Positions 8,384 to 17,035 of a stretch of 64,000 nt of DNA are shown one piece after another. The stretch's first letter is position 1, and each line of letters opens with the position of its first letter. A program made the translations under genes and the position numbers. Under the pieces are notes generated by a model. It was given only the letters and a program-made list of their open reading frames with translations, ran no database searches and had not been told where the DNA came from. The stretch comes from G965197555 sp965197555 (GTDB taxonomy: Bacteria > Chloroflexota > Dehalococcoidia > Lucifugimonadales > UBA3495): NCBI GenBank assembly GCA_965197555.1, contig OZ240213.1, positions 372,001-436,000 on the forward strand, written 5' to 3'.

Positions 8384-9322
8384 ATGAAAGTAGGATTCAT
8401 CGGCCTGGGAACGATGGGCGGCAGCATGGCCTACAATGCACTACAGGGCGGCCATGAGTTGGTGGTTCACGACATTCGGCCCGAGGCAGCCACACCTCAT
8501 TTGGAAGCGGGAGCCACTTGGGCGGATACCCCCCGCCAGGTGGCCGAAAATTCTGAAGTCGTCCTCACCTCTTTGCCGGGGCCCACAGAAGTGGAAGCTG
8601 TGGCGTTGGGCGAAGATGGACTCGTCCACGGCTTGTCCCCGGGCAAGGTGTACTTTGATCTCAGCACTAACTCTCCGACGATGATCCGCCGTCTGCACCA
8701 GGAACTGGGTGCTCATGGTGTACAGGTGTTGGATGCGCCGGTAAGCGGCGGGCCAAGGGGGGCCCAGACCCGGAATCTTGCTATCTGGGTTGGGGGCGAC
8801 CGCGACGTCTATGAGCAGTACAAGCCGGTGCTGGATGCTATCGGGGACAAAGCCTACTACGTTGGCCCCATTGGTTGCGGGGCCATCGCCAAGCTGGTGC
8901 ATAACTGCACCGGCTATATTGTCCAGTGCGCTCTGGCAGAGGTATTCACCATGGGGGTGAAGGCCGGAGTAGAGCCCTTGGCGTTGTGGCAGGCGGTACG
9001 CCGTGGCGCCCAGGGTAGGCGGGGCACATTCGAAGGGCTGGCGGAGCACCTATTGCCAGGGAACTTCGATCCCCCAGCCTTCGCTTTGCGTTTGGCCCGC
9101 AAGGACGTGGACCTGGCGGTAGCCGTAGGCCGAGAGTATGACGTGCCAATGCGATTGGCCAATCTGGCCCTGCAAGAATTAACCGAGGCGGTCAACCGGG
9201 GCTGGGGACAGAGGGACTCCCGCGTAGCCATGCTCCTGCAAGAGGAGCGGTCAGGGGTCGAGGTACGAGTGCCGGAGGATCTGTTGCAGCAAGTGCTGGA
9301 TAGTGAGGGAGGCTTAGGGTAA
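8384..9322 (+). CDS. 3-hydroxyisobutyrate dehydrogenase family NAD(P)-dependent oxidoreductase
   Basis: 312 residues. The Rossmann motif KVGFIGLGTMGGSMAYN begins at the N-terminus; the substrate-binding DAPVSGGPRGAQ and the catalytic-lysine helix CGAIAKLVHNCTGYIVQCAL are both present, so the beta-hydroxyacid dehydrogenase core is intact. Members oxidise 3-hydroxyisobutyrate or reduce tartronate semialdehyde and succinic semialdehyde; the exact substrate is uncertain. Start set at ATG 8384, five bases after GGAGG; the open frame reaches back to a TTG at 8366 that lies upstream of this site. It faces the MaoC gene divergently, which would fit acyl or branched-chain amino acid catabolism, but this is inference. 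Confidence 0.9.
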   Translation: MKVGFIGLGTMGGSMAYNALQGGHELVVHDIRPEAATPHLEAGATWADTPRQVAENSEVVLTSLPGPTEVEAVALGEDGLVHGLSPGKVYFDLSTNSPTMIRRLHQELGAHGVQVLDAPVSGGPRGAQTRNLAIWVGGDRDVYEQYKPVLDAIGDKAYYVGPIGCGAIAKLVHNCTGYIVQCALAEVFTMGVKAGVEPLALWQAVRRGAQGRRGTFEGLAEHLLPGNFDPPAFALRLARKDVDLAVAVGREYDVPMRLANLALQELTEAVNRGWGQRDSRVAMLLQEERSGVEVRVPEDLLQQVLDSEGGLG

Positions 9323-9405
9323 GCGAGGCTCCACTGGAATCAGGCGGCCCCTCAGTTCCCCATGACCGCACGCGTTCGCCGGGCCTTAGGCGCTGACGTC
9401 AAGCA

Positions 9406-9420
9406 GGGCAGCAACTGCCC
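9406..9420. terminator. Weak hairpin in the convergent gap 9323-9540
   Basis: GGGCAG (9406-9411) and CTGCCC (9415-9420) pair around a three-base loop. It lies between the convergent dehydrogenase and gcvPB genes. There is no T-run. A second weak stem (TGAGGG with CCCTCA) lies about 80 bp further on. Either may help end transcription. Confidence 0.3.
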
Positions 9421-9540
9421 GATCGTGCAACAGCACGGCCTTCAAGCAACCGCTACGCCAGGATTGAAGTGGATTCTAATGAGGGGGGTGCAGGCAGGCC
9501 CTCAGCCTATAGGTCTGATGAGTGGAGATAGAAACCGGGT

Positions 9541-11013
9541 TTATGTTTGGCGCTTCCAACGCAGATCGGGCTGGCGGGCGGCGCGGGCCTCATTCAGCCT
9601 GGATACGGGCGTAGTGTGGGGCGCTTGGCGCACCAAGTCGGGGTTTTCGTCCACTTCCCGGTCGATGTCTCGTAGCGCCTGTATGAAGGCGTCCAGGGTC
9701 TCCTGGGTTTCAGCCTCGGTGGGCTCGATCATTAAGGCTTCATGCACGATTAGGGGGAAATACATAGTGGGGGCGTGAAATCCGTAATCCAGTAATCGTT
9801 TGGCGATCTCCAGACCGCTCACTCCTCTGGCCCTTTGTTTGTCAGCAGAGAAAACCGCTTCGTGCATACAACGCCGGTCGTAGGGCAGTAAGTAGGAGTC
9901 GGTGAGGCCCTGCATCAAATAGTTGGCATTTAGCACCGCGTCGCCGCTGATCGCTCGAACGCCCGCGCGTCCCAGGGTACGAATGTAGGTATAGGCCCTC
10001 ACCAACACACCAAAGTTCCCGTGAAAACCGCTCACTTTGCCGATGCTGTCAACCGGGTAGGCCAGGCTAAACGATGGTTGCTGTTCATTGCCGGTCTGGG
10101 CAATCACGGGGGAAGCCAGGTAACGGGCCAGATAGGGGGCTGAGCACACCGGGCCAGCACCCGGGCCGCCGCCCCCGTGAGGGGTGCTGAAGGTCTTGTG
10201 CAGGTTCAGGTGGACCACGTCAAAACCCAGGTCTCCCAGCTTCACTCGGCCCAGAAGCGCGTTCATGTTTGCGCCGTCGCCGTAGACCAAGCCCCCGGCC
10301 TGATGGACTATCCGGCACACTTCAACGATATTGCTATCGAACAGTCCTAAAGTGCTGGGCAGGGTAATCATCACGCCAGCCAGGTCCGGTCCGGCCACTT
10401 CGTGGAGGGCTTCCAAGTCCACGTTGCCATCCGCGTCCGAGGCTAGCTCAACCACCTCGAAGCCCGCCATGGCAGCGGACGCGGGGTTGGTACCGTGGGC
10501 GCTGTCAGGGATGGCGACCTTGCGGCGGGAGTTGTCACCCCGGGCTTGGTGGTAAGCTCGCACCATGAGCATTCCAGCAAATTCGCCGTGGGCACCGGCC
10601 AGAGTGGCCAGGCTTACGCTCGGGAGTCCGGTAATCTCACCCAAGAACTCTTGTAGTCGGTACAGTAGGGCCAAGGCTCCCTGGGAGAGGGACTCAGGCT
10701 GCAACGGATGGGTGGCAGCAAACCCCGGCAAGGAGGCCATTTCGTCGTTTATCTTGGGGTTGTACTTCATGGTACAACTGCCCAAAGGATAGAAATGGGT
10801 GTCTATGGAGAAGTTGCGCTGGCTCAGGGTGGTGAAATATTGGACTACTTCCGGCTCCGAGACCTCGGGCAAATCCAGCTCGGTGCGCAGAATAGAGGCC
10901 TCGGGTAAAGACTGAAGAGGAACATCAACGTCAGGCAGGACCGACCCCACGCGGCCCGGGACGCTCCGGTCCATCAGCAATTTAGACGTGTCCCGGGTTC
11001 CACCTGCTTCCAT
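9541..11013 (-). CDS. gcvPB: Glycine dehydrogenase (decarboxylating) subunit 2
   Basis: 490 residues, the normal size of the GcvPB half of a split P-protein. The PLP-binding lysine is in LNLHKTFSTPHGGGGPGAG, and the N-terminal NFSIDTHFYPLGSCTMKYNPK is diagnostic. With GcvPA it decarboxylates glycine and moves the aminomethyl group onto the lipoyl arm of GcvH. The ATG overlaps the gcvPA stop codon in a TAATG arrangement at 11013, so the two are translationally coupled, as expected for an alpha2beta2 enzyme. It is the last gene of the gcvT-gcvH-gcvPA-gcvPB operon. Confidence 0.97.
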   Translation of the reverse strand: MEAGGTRDTSKLLMDRSVPGRVGSVLPDVDVPLQSLPEASILRTELDLPEVSEPEVVQYFTTLSQRNFSIDTHFYPLGSCTMKYNPKINDEMASLPGFAATHPLQPESLSQGALALLYRLQEFLGEITGLPSVSLATLAGAHGEFAGMLMVRAYHQARGDNSRRKVAIPDSAHGTNPASAAMAGFEVVELASDADGNVDLEALHEVAGPDLAGVMITLPSTLGLFDSNIVEVCRIVHQAGGLVYGDGANMNALLGRVKLGDLGFDVVHLNLHKTFSTPHGGGGPGAGPVCSAPYLARYLASPVIAQTGNEQQPSFSLAYPVDSIGKVSGFHGNFGVLVRAYTYIRTLGRAGVRAISGDAVLNANYLMQGLTDSYLLPYDRRCMHEAVFSADKQRARGVSGLEIAKRLLDYGFHAPTMYFPLIVHEALMIEPTEAETQETLDAFIQALRDIDREVDENPDLVRQAPHTTPVSRLNEARAARQPDLRWKRQT

Positions 11014-12401
11014 TAGTGAAACTCCGCCAACAGCGACACCAGAGCGTCGATCTCTTCTCTGGTGTTCATTTCGGTGACGCAGAGCAACATGGGGTTTGGC
11101 AACCCCTCGGCCGCTCCATTGGCAGCTATGGTATAAGGTGGTTGGCTCAGGTCCAGACCGCCCAGGATGTTATTTTCCAGAAGCCGGTCGTTGATCGCGG
11201 AGGTCGCCGCCGGGCAGCTTACGAGAAACTCCTGGAAGAAGCTACCAGGAATAGGCAAAGAATATCCTGGCAAGGCTGCGATCCTAGAGGCGGCGTAGTG
11301 GGCCTTGTGGTAGCAGAGCTCGGCGACTTGGCGTAGGCCCTGTTTCCCTAAGGCAGCCAGGTAGATGGTCGAGGCAAGGGCATATAAGGCCTCATTGGTG
11401 CATATGTTACTGGTGGCCCGTTCCCTCCTGATATGCTGCTCCCGGGTCTGTAGCGTCAGCACGTACCCTTGCCTTCCTTGGCTGTCCACCGTCCTGCCAG
11501 ATATTCGGCTCGGCATCTGGCGAACGTATTCCAACTTGGTGGCGAACAAGCCCAGGTAGGGGCCACCGAAGCTGGGGGGTATCCCCAGCGGCTGACCCTC
11601 GCCGGTGACAATGTCGGCTCCATAGTGTCCGGGGGGTTGAAACAACCCCATGGCGGTGGGGTCGGCAGAAACCACCAATAGGGAGCCATGACCGTGGACG
11701 TCCTCGCTCAATCGAGCCAGGTCTTCTAAGTTGCCATAAAAATTTGGGTACTGGACCACCAAACATGCGGTCTCGTCACTCAATTCCGGTTGGGTGAGAG
11801 GGACCTGCGTGATATCGATCCCCTGGGCTTGGCAATAGGTTGCCATGACTTGCCGGTAAAAGGGTGACACGGTCTCCGCAACAGTAATCCGGCGTCGGCC
11901 GGTGACCCGGCAGGCCATCAGACCGGCTTCGGCCAGGCTGGTAGCGCCGTCGTACATTCCCGCGTTGGCCACCTCCATGCCGTAGAGGTTGCTGATCAGG
12001 GTCTGGAATTCGTAGATGACCTGGAGGGTGCCCTGGCTCGCTTCGGCCTGATAGGGGGTGTAGGCAGTAAGGAATTCCCCACGGGACATCAGCGCCCTAA
12101 TGATAGAGGGGATGAAGTGGTGGTAAGATCCAGCTCCCAAAAAGGATGGCCCGCTATTTAGCGGTCGGTTCAGCGAAGCCAGGCCAGCCAACTCCCGCTG
12201 CACGTCCAACTCGGCCAGCGGATTGGGGAGATTGAGAGTGGGATTGCGGAATTCCTCCGGGATGTCCAGGAACAGATCGTCAATGGAGCCGATGCCCAGG
12301 GAGGCCAGCATCCCCTGCTGTTCCTGTTCGGTGTTCGGAATGTAATGGGACTGGAATCTTGCTTCAGAGCTGCTGTCCCGCGCCGTTGAAGAGGCTGTCA
12401 T
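11013..12401 (-). CDS. gcvPA: Glycine dehydrogenase (decarboxylating) subunit 1
   Basis: 462 residues, typical for GcvPA. The N-terminal region carries HYIPNTEQEQQGMLASLGI and SFLGAGSYHHFIPSIIRAL, followed by TPYQAEASQGTLQVIYEFQT, all hallmark sequences of this subunit. It lacks the PLP lysine, which lies in GcvPB. Start and stop both overlap neighbours by one base (TAATG with gcvH upstream and gcvPB downstream), so the three reading frames are coupled. The split form of the P-protein is usual in Chloroflexota, Firmicutes and archaea, in contrast to the fused enzyme of proteobacteria. Confidence 0.97.
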   Translation of the reverse strand: MTASSTARDSSSEARFQSHYIPNTEQEQQGMLASLGIGSIDDLFLDIPEEFRNPTLNLPNPLAELDVQRELAGLASLNRPLNSGPSFLGAGSYHHFIPSIIRALMSRGEFLTAYTPYQAEASQGTLQVIYEFQTLISNLYGMEVANAGMYDGATSLAEAGLMACRVTGRRRITVAETVSPFYRQVMATYCQAQGIDITQVPLTQPELSDETACLVVQYPNFYGNLEDLARLSEDVHGHGSLLVVSADPTAMGLFQPPGHYGADIVTGEGQPLGIPPSFGGPYLGLFATKLEYVRQMPSRISGRTVDSQGRQGYVLTLQTREQHIRRERATSNICTNEALYALASTIYLAALGKQGLRQVAELCYHKAHYAASRIAALPGYSLPIPGSFFQEFLVSCPAATSAINDRLLENNILGGLDLSQPPYTIAANGAAEGLPNPMLLCVTEMNTREEIDALVSLLAEFH

Positions 12402-12802
12402 TACAGTCCGCCGACGTAAGAGTCGTACTCGTCCGCAGATAGCAGATTGTCCAACTCTCCGGTATCAGACATGGCGATGCGCAGCAGCCAGCCCTCGCCC
12501 AAGGGGTCCTCGTTGGTCAACTCGGGATGATCGATCAACCGAGTATTGACCTCGGTCACTTGCCCACTCACCGGCGAAAACAGGTCGGAGACCGCTTTTA
12601 CCGACTCTACCTCGCCCATCTTGCCGAGCTGGGTGACCGTGCTACCGGGTTGGGGTAGCTCGAAATATACGATGTCGCCCAGTTGGTCTTGGGCGTAATC
12701 TGTTATGCCAGCTAGGCCGACGTTCGTTGAGGAATCCTCCAACTTTACCCACTCGTGTTCGCGGGTGTATTTACGGTCGTTGGGGCTCAAATTGACGAGC
12801 AT
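12401..12802 (-). CDS. gcvH: Glycine cleavage system H protein
   Basis: 133 residues. The lipoylated lysine is K69 in ESVKAVSDLFSPVSG, and the surrounding DIVYFELPQPGSTV and NPLGEGWLLRI-type segments (here EDPLGEGWLLRIAM) complete the biotinyl/lipoyl fold. It shuttles the aminomethyl group from the P-protein to GcvT. A GGGAG stretch directly abuts the ATG; a second in-frame TTG four codons later gives a more usual spacing, so the start may be a few codons downstream. Second gene of the gcv operon, 15 bp after gcvT. Confidence 0.96.
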   Translation of the reverse strand: MLVNLSPNDRKYTREHEWVKLEDSSTNVGLAGITDYAQDQLGDIVYFELPQPGSTVTQLGKMGEVESVKAVSDLFSPVSGQVTEVNTRLIDHPELTNEDPLGEGWLLRIAMSDTGELDNLLSADEYDSYVGGL

Positions 12803-12817
12803 CTCCCTTCGGCGGGC

Positions 12818-13921
12818 TCAGAGTGCCCGCCTAGGCCTGGAATAGAAAGGCAGGGGTACCACCGCGGCCTCGGCTATGCGTCCGCGGATGTCCAAGTCCA
12901 GTGCCTGGCCTAGGGCGGCATGGCGCCACAAAACGTAGCCCATGGCAATGCTGGTGTCAAGAGTAGGTGAATAAGTGCCGCTGGTGACCTGTCCGATCTG
13001 CTGCCCTTGGTGCAGTACTGGATAACCCTCCCGGGGTGCGCTGCGTCCTGGGAGTTTCAACCCCACCAGCTTTCGCTGTACCCCGCTCTCGCGTTGCTCC
13101 TTCAACACTGGAGCGCCGACATACTCTTTGTCGAAGCTGACAAAGCGGTCCAATCCTGCCTCTACGGGAGAGGTATGCTCGTCTATCTCGTGTCCGTGGA
13201 GTGGCAGACCCGCCTCCAAGCGCAGGACGTCTCGAGCGCCCAAGCCGCAGGGCACCGCGCCGCTGTCCAGCAGTGCTTGCCAGACTGCGACAGCGTCTGC
13301 GGAACCGGCGACGATTTCAAAGCCGTCCTCGCCAGTGTAGCCGGTGCGCCCAACGAGTACCTGTTTGCCTTGGAGGGAGAAATTGGCCCAGGAGAACGGT
13401 TTAGGCAAAGGGTCGCCCGCCCCACCCAGCTTGCTCATGACGTCGGCGGTACTCGGCCCCTGAAAAGCGATGAGAGCACTGGACTCGGTCATGTCTTCTA
13501 TATTGCAATCGTTGGCAAACTTGTCCTTTACCCATTGTTGAAACCAGGCAACCACGGCATTCCGGTTGCCAGCATTGGGGACCAGTAAATAACGGTTCTC
13601 ATCCAAGCGATAGAAGATGGTATCGTCTATGATTCCACCCGCTTCGTTACAAATGAAGGAGTAGCGGGCTCTTCCCACAGCCAGCGTTGCCACCGGAGCG
13701 GTAAGTATCCATTCCAGGAACTCAGTCGCATTGGTCCCGGAGATATACAATCGGCCCATGTGGGACACGTCGAAGATTCCACAGGCTGTGCGTACCGCTC
13801 TTACTTCGGCGAGGATTCCGGAGTATTGCACCGGCATATCCCATCCCCCAAAGGGAATGGTGCGGCCACCCAGGGCTTGGTGCGTTGGGTACAGGACAGT
13901 GCGAAGGTTGGCGTCAGCCAC
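12818..13921 (-). CDS. gcvT: Aminomethyltransferase (glycine cleavage T protein)
   Basis: 367 residues, starting at GTG 13921. N-terminal HQALGGRTIPFGGWDMPVQY, the catalytic-aspartate region (DVLRLEAGLPLHGHEI) and folate-site residues FEIVAG and YTGEDGFE are all present. It releases ammonia and forms 5,10-methylene-tetrahydrofolate from the aminomethyl-lipoyl arm. First gene of the four-gene gcv operon. I looked for a glycine riboswitch in the 194-bp gap upstream and saw no convincing one. The lipoamide dehydrogenase (L protein) is not in the window. Confidence 0.97.
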   Translation of the reverse strand: MADANLRTVLYPTHQALGGRTIPFGGWDMPVQYSGILAEVRAVRTACGIFDVSHMGRLYISGTNATEFLEWILTAPVATLAVGRARYSFICNEAGGIIDDTIFYRLDENRYLLVPNAGNRNAVVAWFQQWVKDKFANDCNIEDMTESSALIAFQGPSTADVMSKLGGAGDPLPKPFSWANFSLQGKQVLVGRTGYTGEDGFEIVAGSADAVAVWQALLDSGAVPCGLGARDVLRLEAGLPLHGHEIDEHTSPVEAGLDRFVSFDKEYVGAPVLKEQRESGVQRKLVGLKLPGRSAPREGYPVLHQGQQIGQVTSGTYSPTLDTSIAMGYVLWRHAALGQALDLDIRGRIAEAAVVPLPFYSRPRRAL

Positions 13922-14055
13922 TTTAGTTCCCGGTTCCTTATCTAGGTGTTGCTGGACGGCCCGAAAGCGGTATGGATAATAACTTCATCGACTTTCCAGC
14001 GCAAGTGGCCGATGCTGTCCAAGGGGCCGCACCCGGCCTATCGCGTGATCGGCTG

Positions 14056-14064
14056 TGCTATAAT
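14056..14064 (+). promoter_or_regulatory. Extended -10 promoter element ahead of the SDR gene
   Basis: TGCTATAAT is a perfect extended -10 element (TGnTATAAT). No good -35 lies 17 bp upstream, which is usual for extended -10 promoters. Transcription would start near 14071, leaving a leader of about 45 nt to the ATG at 14116. Confidence 0.55.
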
Positions 14065-14115
14065 CTGGCAACTAAGAACTAGCGAACCGGTGCCGCCGGT
14101 ACGGTTGGATTGAGT

Positions 14116-14877
14116 ATGCCCGGTAGGTTGGAAAACAAAGTAGCTATCGTCACCGGAGGTGGTTCCGGCATTGGCCGGGCCACCTGCCGCAGGTTTCTCC
14201 AAGAAGGAGCCCGTGTGGTGATTGCAGACCGGAACTTGACCGGAGCTGAGGAGACCCTGGCCCTTATGGAGGCATCTTCCGGAGATGCAGTAGTCTCTGG
14301 AGTGGACGTATCCAAGGCCGACCAGGTCGAGCGTATGGTCCAAGACGCAGTGTCCAACTTTGGCAAGCTCGACACTCTTGTGAACGCTGCGGCGGTGTTG
14401 ATTCGGACTCCTCCGTTAATTGATGTTGACGAATTGACGTGGGACCTGACCATGGACACAAACATCAAGGGTCTCTTTCTTTGTTGCAAGTACGCAATCC
14501 CGCCTATGCTGGCCAACGGCCAGGGGTCCATAGTCAATATCGCATCCATGTCGGGGATTAGAGGACCGGGCTATTCATTACCCTACGCTGTTAGCAAAGC
14601 GGGTGTGATCCACCTCACCAAAGTGGCTGCATCTGAATACGCTTCGCAAGGAATCAGGATCAATTGCCTGGCCCCTGGTGGGGTAGACACACCTCAAATG
14701 AGGGGCAGCACCGCCAGCACTGATACCTTTGAAGAACGTGAAGCAGGACACCCTCTGGGGCGTGTAGGCAGGCCTGAGGAAATAGCCAATCTGATTACCT
14801 GGTTGTCCTCGGACGAGGCCTCCTACGTTAACGGCAGCACCCACATCATAGATGGAGGAGACTGGGCTCTCGCCTGA
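14116..14877 (+). CDS. Short-chain dehydrogenase/reductase (SDR)
   Basis: 253 residues from ATG 14116; a TTG two codons earlier is less likely. The classical SDR layout is complete: cofactor motif TGGGSGIG, an Asp-starting acidic loop (DRN) after beta2 that favours NAD, NAA in LVNAAAV, catalytic Ser in IASMSGI, YAVSK with the catalytic Tyr and Lys, and the C-terminal SYVNGSTHIIDGGD. Substrate unknown; similar proteins are often annotated as 3-oxoacyl-ACP or glucose dehydrogenase-like. A small gene of unknown function follows after 5 bp and is likely co-transcribed. Confidence 0.92.
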   Translation: MPGRLENKVAIVTGGGSGIGRATCRRFLQEGARVVIADRNLTGAEETLALMEASSGDAVVSGVDVSKADQVERMVQDAVSNFGKLDTLVNAAAVLIRTPPLIDVDELTWDLTMDTNIKGLFLCCKYAIPPMLANGQGSIVNIASMSGIRGPGYSLPYAVSKAGVIHLTKVAASEYASQGIRINCLAPGGVDTPQMRGSTASTDTFEEREAGHPLGRVGRPEEIANLITWLSSDEASYVNGSTHIIDGGDWALA

Positions 14878-14882
14878 TTGCG

Positions 14883-15122
14883 GTGGACAAGCTAATCGAC
14901 CTAGCTAAACGGGCTGTTGCGGATTACGGGTTCCGCCAGGGTGTGCTATTTAGCCCTGAGGACGTTGCCCAGCGGGTGGCCCTGTCCGACAGAGAGCGGG
15001 CGATACTGATGGGAGTTGTGTTGGAGATCCTGTCCCAGTTGCCAAATCCCGTCGAACCTGCCAGTGTTCCCGCGGAGCAAGCCCGCATGGAAGAACGGAT
15101 TCGCCAGGCTGCCGGTATCTGA
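14883..15122 (+). CDS. Small protein of unknown function
   Basis: 79 residues starting at GTG. I do not recognise a family. Composition is that of a soluble, helical, charged protein (MDKLIDLAKRAVADYGF at the start; a Glu/Arg-rich C-terminus EQARMEERIRQAAG). The central phrase VALSDRERAILMGVVLEIL looks like an amphipathic helix pair. It begins 5 bp after the SDR stop, on the same strand, which supports a real, coupled gene. No frame on the opposite strand has better credentials. Confidence 0.55.
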   Translation: MDKLIDLAKRAVADYGFRQGVLFSPEDVAQRVALSDRERAILMGVVLEILSQLPNPVEPASVPAEQARMEERIRQAAGI

Positions 15123-15131
15123 TCTCCGATC

Positions 15132-15170
15132 CTGAGCCTGACACCCGGACGCTCAGCCGGTTCATTTTTG
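15132..15170 (+). terminator. Possible weak terminator after the SDR pair
   Basis: CTGAGC (15132-15137) pairs with GCTCAG (15151-15156) around a 13-base loop, and a run of five T follows about seven bases later. Short stem and long loop make it a weak candidate. Confidence 0.3.
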
Positions 15171-15316
15171 TGGCGCCCATCACCTAAGATCGACCCCTCT
15201 ACTGTCATACGATCGTGGCTTAATTCTTGTTGGCATTCTCATGCTCTCTGCCGTCTGCGAATAAGCTTGTCAACTCGACACTTGCCACGCGATTTGGGAA
15301 TGTGGCGAGATAAAGC

Positions 15317-16477
15317 ATGCTAAAGACAAGGAGTTGTTTCAGAGCGGCGGTCCTAGTTGGGATTGCGGTGGTGGTTTTGCTGAGCATCGGCTGCGCGAGC
15401 GAATCCAGGTTCTCGGTGGTGCAGCCGGTACCAGAGGAGCCCGCAAGAATGGTAGGGGAAGGTGACACGGTGCTTCCTCAGGCCGGTAATAACGCGAGGC
15501 CCGGCGGTGCCTACGGGTTCTCCCGCTACTTCTTCGAGGAAGTGGGTGGGGAAGTAATCACTACTCTGGTGGAAGGGCCGGTGGGAGAGCAGGTCCGCAC
15601 CGACCTATCTTATGCGCAACTCAAGGCCCTCTACGAACAAGGAGATGCTCCGCCCGAAGAATTTAGGATGACAAGGGAGGAGCTGGGGCAATTGGTGGAC
15701 CAACTAAACACCGTGCGTTCGTCGACGGAGAAGTACCAGGATGTAGCACAAGCTCTCGCAGATGGCTATGAGGTCTCTGAAGAGGAATTCCCAAACATGG
15801 GGGCCCACTTTGTTCATCTCCAACGGTTGATCGACGGCAGGTTCAACCCCGCTGAACCGGAGTTCCTCCTGTACATCCGCAATGAAGGTGGGGGCTGGAA
15901 GTTGGTGGGCACCGGCTTCATCCTTCCCACCCAATTGGCGGGTGACAAACACCCGGAGGCCTTCACAGGCCCTCTCGACAACTGGCACGTTCACTATAGC
16001 CTGTGCTTGGGTGGGTCAACCAACAGCCGTTCGGCCACCTTGGACGAGTGCCGAGAGCAGCGTGGCGAGTATTTCCCCTCCTTTGGTTGGATGATCCATG
16101 CTTACGTGTGGGAGGACAACCCCCTTGGCGTGTTCAGCATGTGGAACCCGAACATTCCGCCGGTGGTGTCTGCAGACCAGATAAAACAAACCCGGACCTT
16201 GAAGGAATTGGACGAAAGCGAAGTTGGGTTGATCACGGAGAATTTCAGCCATCAGAGCGCGCAGATCAAGGTAGGAGAGAAGCTGGTGTGGACCAATGTG
16301 GACGGGGCTCCTCATACAGTGACCCTGGGGTCCCGCGGAGTGGCGGAAGAGGGATTCAATTCAGGGCTCATCGGCCCAGGACAGTCCTTCAGCCTTAGGT
16401 TCGACAAGCCCGGACAGTACGCCTACACCTGCACGTTGCACTCGTACATGAATGGCATCGTCACGGTCACCCAGTAA
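15317..16477 (+). CDS. Copper-site (cupredoxin) lipoprotein with unknown N-terminal domain
   Basis: 386 residues. A signal peptide ends in a lipobox (LSIGC, Cys26). Residues 65-285 form a domain I cannot name; it contains MGAHFVH, WHVH (His224, His226) and MIHAYVWEDNPLGVFSMWNP, so a metal site built from these histidines is plausible. The C-terminal 80 residues are a plastocyanin-like fold with a complete type 1 copper set: His333 in APHTV, Cys372, His375 and Met378 in CTLHSYM. The C-x2-H-x2-M loop has the amicyanin spacing. Anchored outside the membrane, it could pass electrons to the respiratory chain encoded 1.5 kb away. Confidence 0.82.
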   Translation: MLKTRSCFRAAVLVGIAVVVLLSIGCASESRFSVVQPVPEEPARMVGEGDTVLPQAGNNARPGGAYGFSRYFFEEVGGEVITTLVEGPVGEQVRTDLSYAQLKALYEQGDAPPEEFRMTREELGQLVDQLNTVRSSTEKYQDVAQALADGYEVSEEEFPNMGAHFVHLQRLIDGRFNPAEPEFLLYIRNEGGGWKLVGTGFILPTQLAGDKHPEAFTGPLDNWHVHYSLCLGGSTNSRSATLDECREQRGEYFPSFGWMIHAYVWEDNPLGVFSMWNPNIPPVVSADQIKQTRTLKELDESEVGLITENFSHQSAQIKVGEKLVWTNVDGAPHTVTLGSRGVAEEGFNSGLIGPGQSFSLRFDKPGQYAYTCTLHSYMNGIVTVTQ

Positions 16478-16595
16478 ATCCGGTCGTGGAGCACTTTCTG
16501 TGGCCTCCTGCTGGAGTGGTGGTGTCAGATCAGTATCGGAGTGCAGCCAATCATTACTACCAAGATCCCCAGGTAAAGCAAGGAGGTGAGACGAC

Positions 16596-17009
16596 GTGGC
16601 CGAACTTAACCAGGACGAGTTGGTGTCGTTATTGGGTCAACCCATTGTGGGGCACCTAGTCACGATTCGTGGCAATGGGCGGCCTCACGTAGCGCCCATT
16701 TGGTACCTCAAAGAGGGTGATCACGCGCTCATCATCACCGGGGAAACGTCGCTCAAAGTGAGGAATATCCGCAGAAATCCCGCGGTAGCTCTATCCATTG
16801 CAACCGAACGGCGTCCCTACCAGTATGCGATTTTGGAAGGTGATGCTGAGATCACCCAACACCGCTTGGCCCAAGTGGTAGAGCAAATATGTATCCGCTA
16901 CGACGGCCCGGAGCGGGGTCCGGCATTTGCGCAGGAATTATTGGCTGCAGGCACCACGGTGCTCGTTGATGTGGGGATAAATCGAGTCATTTCTTGGAAA
17001 GAGGACTAG
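16596..17009 (+). CDS. PPOX-class F420-dependent oxidoreductase family protein
   Basis: 137 residues from a GTG preceded by AAGGAGGTG with nine bases between. The split-barrel signature is clear: GHLVTIRGNGRPHVAPIWY near the N-terminus, then SLKVRNIRRNPAVALSIA and the strand YAILEGDAEIT. This matches small F420H2 or FMN-binding reductases. Substrate unknown. It is not a close copy of the PPOX protein at 6788-7210. It converges on the esterase gene with 26 bp between stops and is separated from the copper lipoprotein gene upstream by 118 bp in which I see nothing special. Confidence 0.88.
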   Translation: MAELNQDELVSLLGQPIVGHLVTIRGNGRPHVAPIWYLKEGDHALIITGETSLKVRNIRRNPAVALSIATERRPYQYAILEGDAEITQHRLAQVVEQICIRYDGPERGPAFAQELLAAGTTVLVDVGINRVISWKED

Positions 17010-17035
17010 GGAAAGACGCCTAGGAGTAGACCCTG

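Noticed and set aside
9506..9540. CTGATGA...GAAAC core resembling a hammerhead ribozyme downstream of gcvPB
   Set aside because: The nine bases between the core elements cannot form stem II and I find no matching stems I and III, so the resemblance is probably chance.
13922..14115. Possible glycine riboswitch upstream of gcvT
   Set aside because: I looked for the tandem aptamer pattern in the gap upstream of gcvT and see none of its conserved segments.
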